NCBI RefSeq assembly: GCF_003097635.1
Contig: NZ_QCZI01000001.1
Coordinates: 62,001-126,000 of the forward strand
Direction: 5' to 3'
From: Flavobacterium psychrotolerans
GTDB taxonomy: Bacteria > Bacteroidota > Bacteroidia > Flavobacteriales > Flavobacteriaceae
DNA length: 64,000 nucleotides
The notes beneath the pieces are model-generated. The model had not been told where the DNA came from. It was given only the letters and a program-made list of their open reading frames with translations, and searched no databases. This document shows, in pieces, positions 1-9,500 of the stretch (position 1 is the stretch's first letter; each line of letters begins with the position of its first letter). A program made the position numbers and the translations under genes.

Positions 1-1487
1 TCAGTAAAATTGACCTGAAGATTGGCTCCTAATTTTATGGTGGGTAAATTCCAGGCTTCTTGTAGGTTGGCAGTAGAAAAAGAACTAAAAGTTCCGTTTA
101 TTCCGAAAGAAACATTTTTAGAAAAATCTCCTTTCAATTCTCCGAAAAGGTTTGCTGTTTTTATGTCATCATAGACAACTCCAAAGGAATTCCCGTATCT
201 ATATTCGTCCTGAACAAGGATTGTGTCGCTGTATGGATTGCTTAAAAATAAGCCTTTGTTTTTTTCGCTAACATAGGAACCTTTCACGTTATAACTGATA
301 TAATTGGATAATTTTCCTTTTAACCCTGCAAAAAGATCGTATTGTCTGTCTGTAGGCGTCACAAATATATTGGGTGACAAAAAGGGATTTTCATTAGCAA
401 AATCCCTATAGGAATTCTGATCTAAACCACCTTCAGCTCCAGCATAAAAAACCATCAAATCACCAACAACTTTAAGTGAAGCATTTATTTTTGGATAAAA
501 AAACAATTGACTGTTGCTGTGTTTCAGATCTGAACTATAAAAAACGGAGGCACCAAAATTTACGGACCAGTCGTCTTTTTTCATCATAAAACTAGGATGA
601 ATTCCAAAATTCACATAACCATAATCTGCTGGAGTACTGCCTGAAAGATCTTTTGCAAAAGTTCCCCCAACATAGTCTACAATCAAATTGGTTTTTATTG
701 TTTCTTCTTCTACATCAAACTGGAATGAAGGTTTTGCAATTACCCGGTTTTCAACCGAACTGTATCCGTCCCAAAAACGATCGTATTTCAATGCAATTTC
801 TTTAAAAACACTTTCGCTAAAATTAACTTTTCCACCCAAGTAAAAGTCATTATAGGTTTGTCCTTTATCAATTCCATCATAAATAGTTGTTCTAACTTCT
901 GGCGTTAATAAGGAACCATAATCAGATGGTAAACCGTACCAATGGTATTTTTGGATTTGATACCCTAAATCGGTATTCCAAGAATAATCACTTTTTTTAC
1001 TTCCATAAGTCAAATCTATTCCCGTGTTTAAATAATTATCTTTTACTGGAACTCCTGAAATTCCTCCTCTAGAAGACAAATGTTTTACCATGGCGGATAT
1101 ATAATCATTATCACCTATATTTTCAGTAATATACAGTTCGGCAAAGGCGGTTAAATAATTCCCTAAACCTCCTGTGAAATAATTTTTATATAGGGTTTCT
1201 TCCGCTGCTTTATCGACTCCTGCTGCTTTCCCCTTTGATGGTGCAAATGTTGAAGCTACAGGAAAAGAGAAAATGGAGTACTTGATATTTTCTTTTTTAG
1301 TATTGTCTTCGTCTTCTAAATTCGGGGTTTCCTTAACTTTAAAAGCATCAGAAATAGTTGGCGTATAAGGTTTAACTACATTGACTACTTCAGTCCCTAT
1401 ATTCTCATCTTTCTTTTGAGCCAAAACCGTTTGGAAACTGGCAAGAAATAAAAGAACAGCAGTTGTATATTCAATTTTGATTTTCAT
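1..1487 (-). CDS. Outer-membrane beta-barrel (TonB-dependent-receptor-like) protein, partial
   Basis: An open frame runs from an ATG at 1487 to the window edge without a stop, so the C-terminus is missing; 495 codons are visible. The N-terminus is a signal peptide (MKIKIEYTTAVLLFLASF, then an LAQ cleavage region). The body is rich in alternating aromatic and polar segments typical of amphipathic strands (for example YSWNTDLGYQIQKYHWYGLP), as in flavobacterial outer-membrane barrels usually labelled TonB-dependent receptor. I see no clear plug domain or TonB box in the visible part, so a plain barrel is equally possible. It lies 111 bp downstream of the TPR gene on the same strand and may be cotranscribed with it. 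The ligand is unknown. Confidence 0.7.
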   Translation of the reverse strand, partial: MKIKIEYTTAVLLFLASFQTVLAQKKDENIGTEVVNVVKPYTPTISDAFKVKETPNLEDEDNTKKENIKYSIFSFPVASTFAPSKGKAAGVDKAAEETLYKNYFTGGLGNYLTAFAELYITENIGDNDYISAMVKHLSSRGGISGVPVKDNYLNTGIDLTYGSKKSDYSWNTDLGYQIQKYHWYGLPSDYGSLLTPEVRTTIYDGIDKGQTYNDFYLGGKVNFSESVFKEIALKYDRFWDGYSSVENRVIAKPSFQFDVEEETIKTNLIVDYVGGTFAKDLSGSTPADYGYVNFGIHPSFMMKKDDWSVNFGASVFYSSDLKHSNSQLFFYPKINASLKVVGDLMVFYAGAEGGLDQNSYRDFANENPFLSPNIFVTPTDRQYDLFAGLKGKLSNYISYNVKGSYVSEKNKGLFLSNPYSDTILVQDEYRYGNSFGVVYDDIKTANLFGELKGDFSKNVSFGINGTFSSFSTANLQEAWNLPTIKLGANLQVNFT

Positions 1488-1598
1488 GGTTTATTTTTTT
1501 TAGAAGTTCGAGACAAGAACCAAAACTGTATTAAATTATTTTTTAACTAATTAGTTAGCTATGTTTCCTTTCTCTTTATTCTATTATCTTTTCTCTAA

Positions 1599-4500
1599 TT
1601 AATTCTGAATCGATGAATTAGTAGTAGCTTCTTGTACTTTAATTGTATCTAATTGTTTTTGAGCATCTTCAACAACATCAGGGAAATTGGTGAAATTTTT
1701 AATGACACTGTCTAAAATATAAGTCGCCTGAAAACTATCTTTCAATCCATAAAAGTTTTTTGCCATCACTACCAATCCCTTCGCTCCAAAATATTTATAC
1801 CCCGAATAATCTTTGGTTAGTTTTTGAACAGCGGCATTTGAAGCTTCAAATTTTCCATCTATATTTTTAAAATAGGCATCATAATATAACGCTTCCGCAG
1901 CTAATTCTCCTTTGGCAATAGTCAGCAATTTGGCATACGCAGCTCTCGCTTTTGGCTCATCATTTGTTTGTATTGCAGAACGAGCCACAATGATTTGTGC
2001 ATCTGATTTGACCTTATCATCCATTTTAGGATTCCCCAAAACTTTTTCAGCATACACTACTGCATTCGGATAATCCTTTTGTTCGTAGTACGTTTTCATC
2101 AAATTGGATTGGGCAAAAGTGACGTTTTGAGGAAAATCAGCTTCAGTTTCCAATCGTTTTAATATGATTATTGATTTTGCCGCTTCTTTCTTTTTTAAAT
2201 AAATCTGTGCTAACCGTGATAACGATTGTTCAGTAAATTCATTTCTGGATAAAGCTATTACATATTCATAATTAGGAATCGCATTGGTTTCCAGTCCATC
2301 TGAAAAATAAGATTGTGCTAAATAAAAATTCGCTTTTAATGCATGGATCCCATTCGGAAATTTAATCACATAATTACTCAGTGAAGCTATAGATTGTTTC
2401 GTGTTATTTTGCAAATATTGTTTTTCTGCCCCTTCATAAGTGTCATTATCCAGTTCGGCATCTGAAACTTCTACAAAATCCAACGTACGAACCCATGTAG
2501 CATACTCATCTACTTTTCCGTTATCCACATAAATTAAACGTGCCGTAGCAACTGCTTCTAGAGCTTCGGGACTTTTGGGATATTCCGCAGCAATTTTTTT
2601 GAATTTAACTAAAGCCAACGCATCATTTTCGGCATTATAATAAATTAGACCTTGGCGCAAAATCGATTTGGACGCATACAATCCGTTTTTGAATTCGCTA
2701 ATCAACTGGTCATAAGTCTTAATGGCTAAATCGGTTTTCTTTTCTACGACATAAGTACTTCCTAACTCAAACAATGCATCGTCACGATACTGTGATTTAG
2801 GATAAAGTGTAATGAATTTATTCAAATCCTCAATTTTTTTGTCATTTTTAGATACAAATCCATAACTAATTGCTTTTTGAAAAGCAGCGTAATCAGCATC
2901 TACGCTTTTTAGTTCAATGACTTTATTATAAGCATCCATGGCTGGCCAATATTTTGCAGTAACAAAACGACAATCCCCCAAACGCAAATAGGCATCATTC
3001 AAACGAATTTTGTCTACCTTATTAATTTCTATCTGACTTTGGAAGTAATTTCCGGCTTGATCATAATCCTTTTGTTTAAAATAACAATATGCAATATTGT
3101 AATTTACATTTTTGTTTTCTAATGTATTTTTAGATTCTGGAATAGCAATAAACTGCTTATAAGTTATTAGTGCCTCGTTAAAATTATCAAGAACATATTC
3201 CGTCTCTCCTTTCCAGAAAGTTGCCCTGGCTGTAAACTTGGGATCTCTAGGTTCGGCTATAGATTTTTTAAACATAGCCAACGCATCTTTGTAATTTCCG
3301 TCAGTATATAATTCCAGCCCTCTGTAAAAAGTAACTTTTTGATAGACTGGTTTATTTGCAAAACTTTTATTTTTTTCCAATACATCTAAAGCACCTTTGT
3401 AATTTTTAGACGTGATAAAGGAATTGATTAACAAGGATTCCACTTCGTCTTTGCTTGTCGAATTTGGATATTTCTCAATGAAAGCAGCCAAAACATCCGG
3501 AACCGATTGATAGGAGTTTCCTATTTCATAACTCAATTTTGCATAATTTAAATTTGCATCTTCTTGAATTTTCAAATCAAACTGCATTTCCGAAGCATTC
3601 TTAAAAGCATTTAAGGCTTGTTGCTTTTTATCGGTATTCATATAACTTTCACCCAAATGGTAATAGGCATTTTGAGCCACAAAGTCATTGCCGTCTATGA
3701 TTTTATTGAATTGGGAAATGGCATTTTCAAAATCCTTTTGTTCATAATATGCATACCCTAATTGATAAAAATCGGTATTACTCCATCTACCTTTTTTCCC
3801 TTTGTAGGTTTTTAGATAAGGTATGGCTTTATCGTATTGTTTTAAATTAAAATAACTCTCGCCAATGATTTTATTCAATTCTGATTTTTCTACAACACTA
3901 GATTTCGGCATGGCTACCAATCCTAAATCGATCGCTTTTTGAAAATTTCCCGATTTAAAATTCATATCCGCTTGAAAATAGGACAGTTTTTCTTTATATT
4001 TTTCTTCACCTGAAACTTCGTCAAAATATTGTGTCGCTTTTTTATAATCATTATTATCATAAGCCATAAAACCAAGATAATATTTAGCTTGCGAACCAAA
4101 TTCTTTTGACTTTAACACCTTATTAAAATAAGGAGCAGCTTCTTTTTTCTTGTTGGTTGTGAAATAACTGTAGCCTTTTTGAAAATTAAACCGATCTAAA
4201 TCGTCATAACTCAACGTATTTTCATCTACTTTATCAAACCATTTTAATGCGTTTGGAAAATTTCCTTGTTGAAAATAATAAAATGCAGCTTCAATATACG
4301 CTTGATTCTGTTTTGGACTTGTTGGATAATTCCGAACAAAATTTTCAATTAATTCATCGGCATTGTTTTGGTTGAGATGTATGGCACTACTAGCACTGTA
4401 ATAAGCGCAATCAGACTGAATATCAGCATTTTTACTAACTTCCATCACCTGATCGAAAATAATTTGTGCTGATTGGTATTGATTGTCTTTATACAAAGAA

Positions 4501-4616
4501 ACGGCTCTATTATAATCCTGTAAATCGTTAGTATAAATGGCCGATTTTTGGGCAGAAACAACTGTCAACTTCATTAAAAAAAGCAGAAAAAATAACCCTG
4601 AAAATTTTCGCATCAT
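1599..4616 (-). CDS. Large exported tetratricopeptide-repeat protein
   Basis: About 1005 aa. I chose the start at the MMRKFSGLF methionines because they begin a clear signal peptide ending in VVSAQ; the open frame extends 19 codons further upstream with no export signal. Nearly the whole mature protein is TPR or Sel1-like repeats of about 34-38 residues, with recurrent patterns such as YYLGFMAYDNNDYKKATQYF and AYYHLGESYMNTDKKQQALN. TPR proteins of this size in Bacteroidota are periplasmic or outer-membrane scaffolds. It has no lipobox cysteine. The barrel gene directly downstream suggests that the two work together at the outer membrane, but this is inference from position. No catalytic domain is visible. 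Confidence 0.85.
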   Translation of the reverse strand: MMRKFSGLFFLLFLMKLTVVSAQKSAIYTNDLQDYNRAVSLYKDNQYQSAQIIFDQVMEVSKNADIQSDCAYYSASSAIHLNQNNADELIENFVRNYPTSPKQNQAYIEAAFYYFQQGNFPNALKWFDKVDENTLSYDDLDRFNFQKGYSYFTTNKKKEAAPYFNKVLKSKEFGSQAKYYLGFMAYDNNDYKKATQYFDEVSGEEKYKEKLSYFQADMNFKSGNFQKAIDLGLVAMPKSSVVEKSELNKIIGESYFNLKQYDKAIPYLKTYKGKKGRWSNTDFYQLGYAYYEQKDFENAISQFNKIIDGNDFVAQNAYYHLGESYMNTDKKQQALNAFKNASEMQFDLKIQEDANLNYAKLSYEIGNSYQSVPDVLAAFIEKYPNSTSKDEVESLLINSFITSKNYKGALDVLEKNKSFANKPVYQKVTFYRGLELYTDGNYKDALAMFKKSIAEPRDPKFTARATFWKGETEYVLDNFNEALITYKQFIAIPESKNTLENKNVNYNIAYCYFKQKDYDQAGNYFQSQIEINKVDKIRLNDAYLRLGDCRFVTAKYWPAMDAYNKVIELKSVDADYAAFQKAISYGFVSKNDKKIEDLNKFITLYPKSQYRDDALFELGSTYVVEKKTDLAIKTYDQLISEFKNGLYASKSILRQGLIYYNAENDALALVKFKKIAAEYPKSPEALEAVATARLIYVDNGKVDEYATWVRTLDFVEVSDAELDNDTYEGAEKQYLQNNTKQSIASLSNYVIKFPNGIHALKANFYLAQSYFSDGLETNAIPNYEYVIALSRNEFTEQSLSRLAQIYLKKKEAAKSIIILKRLETEADFPQNVTFAQSNLMKTYYEQKDYPNAVVYAEKVLGNPKMDDKVKSDAQIIVARSAIQTNDEPKARAAYAKLLTIAKGELAAEALYYDAYFKNIDGKFEASNAAVQKLTKDYSGYKYFGAKGLVVMAKNFYGLKDSFQATYILDSVIKNFTNFPDVVEDAQKQLDTIKVQEATTNSSIQN

Positions 4617-4735
4617 TGTTTTATTTATAGATTCAAAAGTATTACTCTGCAGGTGATAACGAAGCAAAACCAATTTTTATTATGAACATTTTTTTAACAA
4701 TTGGAATTTATCTGTGAATAGTCTTAAAATTTATT

Positions 4736-4765
4736 TTGAATACCAACGTTATCTTATTACTTTTA
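4736..4765 (+). promoter_or_regulatory. Promoter of ftsE (Bacteroidota type)
   Basis: TTG at 4736-4738, a 19-bp spacer, then TACTTTTA at 4758-4765, seven of eight matches to the Bacteroidota -7 box TAnnTTTG. The start codon of ftsE follows 19 bp later, giving a very short leader. Confidence 0.55.
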
Positions 4766-4784
4766 CCCAATAAACAAAATCAAT

Positions 4785-5471
4785 ATGTCTGAACCTATTC
4801 TGTTTTTGAGAAACGTAACTATTTATCAAGAAAATAAAGTCATTTTATCAAATATAAACCTCGAAGTAGATCATGGAGAATTTATTTATATCATAGGTAA
4901 AACAGGGTCCGGAAAAAGTAGTTTCATGAAAACACTCTATGCTGATTTGCCTTTAACCGAAGGACAAGCAAGTATTGTAGATTATGATTTAGCTACACTG
5001 AAAGAAGACAACATTCCGTATTTAAGACGTAAAATTGGAATTGTATTTCAGGATTTCAAATTACTTTCTGACCGAAGTGTTAAAGAAAACATGCTATTCG
5101 TCTTGAAAGCGACTGGGTGGACTGACAAAGAAGAAATGCAGGTAAAAATCGACGAAGTTTTAGACAAAGTAGATTTAAAATCGGTTGCCAATCAAATGCC
5201 ACACCAGCTTTCAGGCGGAGAACAACAGCGCGTAGCCATTGCACGTGCTTTATTAAACGACCCCGAATTAATATTGGCGGATGAACCAACTGGAAATTTA
5301 GATCCTAAAACAAGTGTTGAAATAATGGAAGTGTTACGGAAAATTAATGCCAACGGTAAAACGGTAATCATGGCAACTCACGATTATGCCTTGTTGATGA
5401 AATATCCATCCAAAACATTGAAATGTGAGGATAATAAAATTTTTGAAGTCGTACAGAGAGCAACAGTATAA
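4785..5471 (+). CDS. ftsE: Cell division ATP-binding protein FtsE
   Basis: 228-aa ABC ATPase. Walker A is GKTGSGKSS (residues 38-46), the signature is LSGGEQQR (142-149) and Walker B is LILADEPT with D166/E167, followed by a D-loop and a switch His in MATHDY. Length and sequence fit FtsE, the cytoplasmic ATPase that with the membrane protein FtsX controls cell-wall hydrolases at the septum. No ftsX is adjacent; in Bacteroidota the two genes are often apart. Its stop codon overlaps the start of the next gene (TAATG), so ftsE is translationally coupled to a glycosyltransferase set. LolD is the main alternative in the same ATPase family. Confidence 0.85.
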   Translation: MSEPILFLRNVTIYQENKVILSNINLEVDHGEFIYIIGKTGSGKSSFMKTLYADLPLTEGQASIVDYDLATLKEDNIPYLRRKIGIVFQDFKLLSDRSVKENMLFVLKATGWTDKEEMQVKIDEVLDKVDLKSVANQMPHQLSGGEQQRVAIARALLNDPELILADEPTGNLDPKTSVEIMEVLRKINANGKTVIMATHDYALLMKYPSKTLKCEDNKIFEVVQRATV

Positions 5472-6376
5472 TGTTATCCATACTTATTCCTACCTATAAT
5501 TACAATGTTTTTGAGCTGGTTTCAACACTTCATAAGCAGGTTGAAGCAACAGGAATCATTTTTGAAATTATTTGTTTGGATGATGCCTCAAATTTGTTTT
5601 TTTTAGAAAACGAAAAAATAAATGGGTTAGAACATTCCAGTTATGAAATATTGGAAACCAATATTGGCAGAAGCAAAATCAGAAATTTATTGGCAAAAAA
5701 AGCAAAATACGACTGGTTGCTTTTTCTGGATTCCGATGTTTTCCCTAAAAAAGAAAGTTTTATTTCAGAATATATCCAGCAAATCAATACCGAAGAGAAA
5801 ATTGTGAATGGCGGTCTGTTATATCAAACTGAAAAACCCGAAAAAAGCAAACTACTTCGTTGGGTTTATGGAAAAAAAAGAGAAGCTTTACCTTATAATA
5901 CTAGGGAACACAATCCTTATTTATGTTTTTTGACTTTAAATTTTTTAATTCCCAAGGCTGTTTTTGAAAAAGTTTCTTTTAATGAAACGATTCCAAATTT
6001 AAGACACGAGGACACCTTATTCTCTTATAATTTGATGCAAAAAAAAATAAAAATAGTTCATATTGACAATCCCATATATCATTATGGACTGGATGATTTT
6101 GAAAATGCCATCAAAAAAGAAAATGATTCTTTATTGGCATTAAAACATCTAATCGACAATCGGTTATTGCCAACTGATTACATTCGCATTTCAAAAATAT
6201 TTTCTAAAATTAAAGATTTAAAACTGATACCTATTTTTTCTTTTTTCCATAAAACAACGCGAATTCCTTTTCTTAAAAATCTATCAAGTACTAATCCTTC
6301 CCTATTTCTATTTGATTTATATCGATTGGGATATTTGTGTACCCTTGAAAACAAAAGTAATGTATCAAACAATTAA
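5471..6376 (+). CDS. Family 2 glycosyltransferase
   Basis: 301 aa. The N-terminus LSILIPTYNYNVFELV and the metal-binding FLDSDVFP (DxD) are diagnostic of a GT-A fold GT2 enzyme that transfers a sugar from a nucleotide donor. Acidic residues in NLRHEDTLFSY correspond to the usual catalytic-base (ED) region. There is no membrane segment, so the enzyme is probably cytoplasmic and acts on lipid-linked glycans. The start overlaps the ftsE stop by one base, and the 3' end overlaps the methyltransferase start by 17 bp. Acceptor and sugar cannot be told from sequence. Confidence 0.85.
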   Translation: MLSILIPTYNYNVFELVSTLHKQVEATGIIFEIICLDDASNLFFLENEKINGLEHSSYEILETNIGRSKIRNLLAKKAKYDWLLFLDSDVFPKKESFISEYIQQINTEEKIVNGGLLYQTEKPEKSKLLRWVYGKKREALPYNTREHNPYLCFLTLNFLIPKAVFEKVSFNETIPNLRHEDTLFSYNLMQKKIKIVHIDNPIYHYGLDDFENAIKKENDSLLALKHLIDNRLLPTDYIRISKIFSKIKDLKLIPIFSFFHKTTRIPFLKNLSSTNPSLFLFDLYRLGYLCTLENKSNVSNN

Positions 6377-7109
6377 GAAATTAATTACAAGTATTGTTCC
6401 TAGAAAATTGCTCTTTGAACAAGAAGAAAATTTGAGAGGTTTATATGCTTTATTCTATGCGGGAAATTCGCATCAATGTCCTGTATGCAATAAAAATTTA
6501 AAAAAATTTATTCCTATATCCAATTATGACTCTTTATGTCCAAGTTGTGGGAGTTTGCAAAGAAACCGAAGATTGTGGTCTCTTTTACTAGCTGAATTTT
6601 TAACTCCAAATAGTACTGTTTTAGATTTCTCACCTTCGAGATGTTTGTATCGAAGATTAAAAAAATATCCAAATATCAACTATCTAAGTACTGATTTATC
6701 TGGAGATTTTATTGCAGATTATCAGTTTGACATAACCAATCTAAAAATATCCGACAATAGCTTAGATTTAATCATTTGCTATCATATTTTAGAACATATT
6801 GTTGATGATATCACAGCAATGAAAGAATTATTTCGAGTAATGAAACCCGGCGCCAAAGCATTAGTTCAAACGCCATTTAAAGAAGGTGCTATTTATGAGG
6901 ATTTCAGTATCGCATCAGACGAAGAACGCTTAAAGCACTTTGGACAAGAAGATCATGTTCGAATATATTCTGTTTTAGGGTTAAACGATCGATTGGAAAG
7001 TTGTGGTTTCAATGTTGAAATCCGAACAAATTTTATTGACGAAAACAAGTTCGGTTTCGATAAAAACGAAACAATTCTTGTGCTTTCCAAACCATTAATT
7101 CAAAAATAA
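6360..7109 (+). CDS. SAM-dependent methyltransferase with N-terminal zinc-ribbon-like segment
   Basis: 249 aa from the ATG at 6360, chosen over the upstream in-frame start because the latter lies deep inside the preceding gene. Near the N-terminus are two CxxC pairs (CPVCNK and CPSCGS) that could hold a zinc ion. A class I methyltransferase core follows: VLDFSPS (motif I position), LSTDLSGD, then DLIICYHILEHI and ELFRVMKPG, a form common in methyltransferases of polysaccharide clusters. It sits between two GT2 genes with overlapping or abutting ends, so it probably modifies a sugar made by the same set. The substrate is unknown. Confidence 0.8.
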   Translation: MYQTIKKLITSIVPRKLLFEQEENLRGLYALFYAGNSHQCPVCNKNLKKFIPISNYDSLCPSCGSLQRNRRLWSLLLAEFLTPNSTVLDFSPSRCLYRRLKKYPNINYLSTDLSGDFIADYQFDITNLKISDNSLDLIICYHILEHIVDDITAMKELFRVMKPGAKALVQTPFKEGAIYEDFSIASDEERLKHFGQEDHVRIYSVLGLNDRLESCGFNVEIRTNFIDENKFGFDKNETILVLSKPLIQK

Positions 7110-8036
7110 ATGCCTTTTTTTTCCATCATCATTCCGCTATACAACAAGGAAAACTTTATTGAAAACACTTTAAAAAGTGTCATCAACCAAAGTTTTACTG
7201 ATTTTGAAATTATTATTGTAAATGATGGTTCTACAGATGCAAGTGAAATAAAAGCAAAGCAGTTTATTGACGCCAGGATTCGATATTTTTCTAAAGAAAA
7301 TGAGGGTGTTTCCTCAGCGCGAAATTACGGGATTGCCTTGGCGCAATCAGATTATATTTCTTTTATTGATGCTGATGATTATTGGTATCCTAATTTTTTG
7401 CAAGAAATGTTTGAGAACATTAATCGATTTTCGAATCAAAAAGTGTTTTCTGCGGCTATAGAAATTGAAACTTCAGCAAAAATTATTGAAGCGCAATATT
7501 CCATCAAAAAAACAAGTGATTGCGAGATTGTAAATTACTTCGACGCAAGTGTTAAAACCACTGCAATCTGTACTTCTTGTGCCGTTTTTCACAAAAGTCT
7601 TTTTGAGGAAATTGGCAATTTCGACATTAATCTAAAAAGTGGTCAAGACACTGATTTATGGATTAGAATAGGATTAATTTATCCTGTCCTATTTTCATGG
7701 AAAATACTTGCCCGCTATGTTCATGACAGCAATAGCCTTTCAAAAAGAAAAGAATATTATAATAAAAAAATGGATTTCTCGAAGTTTACTGATGCCGAAA
7801 GAAAAAATCCAGCATTACGAAAATTTTTAGATTTGAACCGGTTTTCCTTTGCCATCAAAAGCAAATTAAATAATGACAAAATTAATTTTGAAAATTTACG
7901 AAAAGGTATAGATTTAAAAAATTTGTCCTCAAAAAAAAGAATTTTGCTTAAATTGCCCGCTACTGTCTTAAAAACATTAATTGCTCTCAATCTCCTTTTA
8001 ATAAAGTTGGGGCTAACCAATTCTGTTTTTAAATAA
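7110..8036 (+). CDS. Family 2 glycosyltransferase
   Basis: 308 aa, starting directly after the methyltransferase stop. It is a classical GT2: FFSIIIPLYNKENFIENTL at the N-terminus, IIVNDGSTD (residues about 34-42), ENEGVSSARNYGI, and the DxD motif in FIDADDYW. GQDTDLWIRI is the catalytic ED-like loop (here QD). The C-terminal part is basic and has one hydrophobic stretch (LKTLIALNLLLIKLGL) that may touch the membrane. It is the last gene of the ftsE-linked set; donor and acceptor are not deducible. An intergenic gap of about 400 bp follows. Confidence 0.87.
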   Translation: MPFFSIIIPLYNKENFIENTLKSVINQSFTDFEIIIVNDGSTDASEIKAKQFIDARIRYFSKENEGVSSARNYGIALAQSDYISFIDADDYWYPNFLQEMFENINRFSNQKVFSAAIEIETSAKIIEAQYSIKKTSDCEIVNYFDASVKTTAICTSCAVFHKSLFEEIGNFDINLKSGQDTDLWIRIGLIYPVLFSWKILARYVHDSNSLSKRKEYYNKKMDFSKFTDAERKNPALRKFLDLNRFSFAIKSKLNNDKINFENLRKGIDLKNLSSKKRILLKLPATVLKTLIALNLLLIKLGLTNSVFK

Positions 8037-8445
8037 CTTATTCCAGTCACTAATTGCATAAAACAATTTAAATTTAAAGGTTAAGTAATTTTTTACGGTG
8101 TTAAATGCAATTTTACATTCCATAAAAAGTGACATTTAAAAATGATTCAGAGTTACATTGGAGATTTTTTATCCAACGCAACAAAATAATTAACTAACAA
8201 CTTGAATTGATGTTTATTGAATATAATTATGACATTAGCATAAACAACAATACTATTTTTATTAAAAAAGAGCATTCTGTTTTGATAAAATATATGCTTT
8301 TTAACCAAAAAAATGTCCCAATGTTGGATTATTCCGTTTTGGTTTGCATAAACTTCCTAACAAATTAAAAACATTTCCGAAAAACAAAATCCACTCCCAA
8401 TAAAATTCCTATTTTTGTCATTACTAAACATAACACAACAATTGG
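8037..8445. other. Intergenic region, no supported gene
   Basis: 409 bp, very AT-rich, between the glycosyltransferase set and udk. One frame from 8210 to 8368 could encode 52 aa beginning MFIEYNYDISINNNT. In DNA this AT-rich such an open frame is expected by chance, and it has no recognisable motif. The 3' end holds the udk promoter. Confidence 0.5.
8410..8417 (+). promoter_or_regulatory. Probable -7 box upstream of udk
   Basis: TATTTTTG is a perfect match to TAnnTTTG, 28 bp before the udk ATG. I see no TTG at the matching -33 distance, so only the -7 half is supported. Confidence 0.4.
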
Positions 8446-9054
8446 ATGCTAATTATTGGAATTGCAGGAGGAACAGGTAGTGGAAAAACTACTGTGGTTC
8501 ACCAAATCATGAATGAATTGCCACAAACCGAAGTAGGAATTATCTCCCAAGATTCTTATTATAAAGAGACCCACAATTTGAACTTTGATGAACGAGCATT
8601 AATCAATTTTGACCATCCTCGTGCCATCGATTTTGAATTGCTTGTTACACATCTCAAGGAATTGAAGGAAGGAAAAACCGTAAATCAGCCTGTATATTCG
8701 TTTTTAAAACACAACCGAACAGATGATACTGTTGCAACGCATCCCAGAAAAGTAATGATTGTGGAAGGTATTTTAATATTGGCAAATCCAGAATTGAGAG
8801 ATTTGTTTGATGTCAAAATTTTTGTTCATGCCGATTCTGACGAACGTTTAATTCGTCGTTTGAAACGTGATATTGCCGAACGAGGCCGCGACATTGATGA
8901 GGTTTTAAACCGTTATCAAACGACACTAAAACCCATGCACCAGCAATTTATTGAGCCGACAAAGGCTTTTGCAGATATTATTATTCCAAATGACAAATAC
9001 AATACAGTTGCTATTGATGTAGTTCGTGCGGTAATTCATCAGAAGATATTATAA
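8446..9054 (+). CDS. udk: Uridine kinase
   Basis: 202 aa, the usual length. The P-loop GGTGSGKTT lies at residues 8-16. Downstream are the family motifs SQDSYYKE, NFDHPRAIDFELL (nucleoside-binding region), VEGILIL and RLIRRLKRDIAERGRDIDEVL. The enzyme phosphorylates uridine and cytidine with ATP or GTP in pyrimidine salvage in the cytoplasm. It is followed after 15 bp by the DivIC-like gene, so the two probably share a transcript, an arrangement I recognise from flavobacteria. Confidence 0.95.
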   Translation: MLIIGIAGGTGSGKTTVVHQIMNELPQTEVGIISQDSYYKETHNLNFDERALINFDHPRAIDFELLVTHLKELKEGKTVNQPVYSFLKHNRTDDTVATHPRKVMIVEGILILANPELRDLFDVKIFVHADSDERLIRRLKRDIAERGRDIDEVLNRYQTTLKPMHQQFIEPTKAFADIIIPNDKYNTVAIDVVRAVIHQKIL

Positions 9055-9069
9055 TTTATTCCAATTAAA

Positions 9070-9393
9070 ATGGCTAATCCTTATAAAGAAACCGCTTGGT
9101 TCAAATTTTTAAGCAATAAATATGTTTGGGCTTTGTTATTTTTTTGTACTTGGATGTTGTTTCTAGACAATTACTCCTATTTTGATCATCAGATTTTAGA
9201 TAATGAAATCAATGAATTGGAAAACAATAAAAAATACTATGAGGAAGAGATTAAGAAGGACCAGGAAAACATCAAATTGCTTAAAAACCCAGACCAAATA
9301 GAAAAATACGCTCGCGAAAAATACTATATGAAAAAAGACAGTGAAGATATTTATATCATTGAATTCGAAGGCGATACTGTCAAGAAAAAATAA
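9070..9393 (+). CDS. DivIC/FtsB-family septum formation protein
   Basis: 107-aa bitopic protein: a short cytoplasmic N-terminus, one membrane segment (YVWALLFFCTWMLFL, about residues 18-33), then a coiled coil (NEINELENNKKYYEEEI...) and the family motif LKNPDQIEKYAREKYYMKK. FtsB/DivIC proteins link early and late divisome components through periplasmic coiled coils. The gene lies in a probable operon with udk upstream and is 107 bp before mutA. A short inverted repeat at 9409-9424 (CTCCAAT/ATTGGAG) follows it but has no T-run. Confidence 0.88.
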   Translation: MANPYKETAWFKFLSNKYVWALLFFCTWMLFLDNYSYFDHQILDNEINELENNKKYYEEEIKKDQENIKLLKNPDQIEKYAREKYYMKKDSEDIYIIEFEGDTVKKK

Positions 9394-9500
9394 TTCTTTC
9401 CTCAAGTTCTCCAATGAATTGGAGGTAAATTATTAAGTTTTAATTTCCATTTCGGTACCCTCTCCATTGGGATTGCAAGGATGAGAAAAACAATAAACAA

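Noticed and set aside
8210..8368. Possible 52-aa gene in the gap before udk
   Set aside because: Composition is as expected for a random frame in AT-rich DNA; no motif, no promoter, no conserved neighbour relation.
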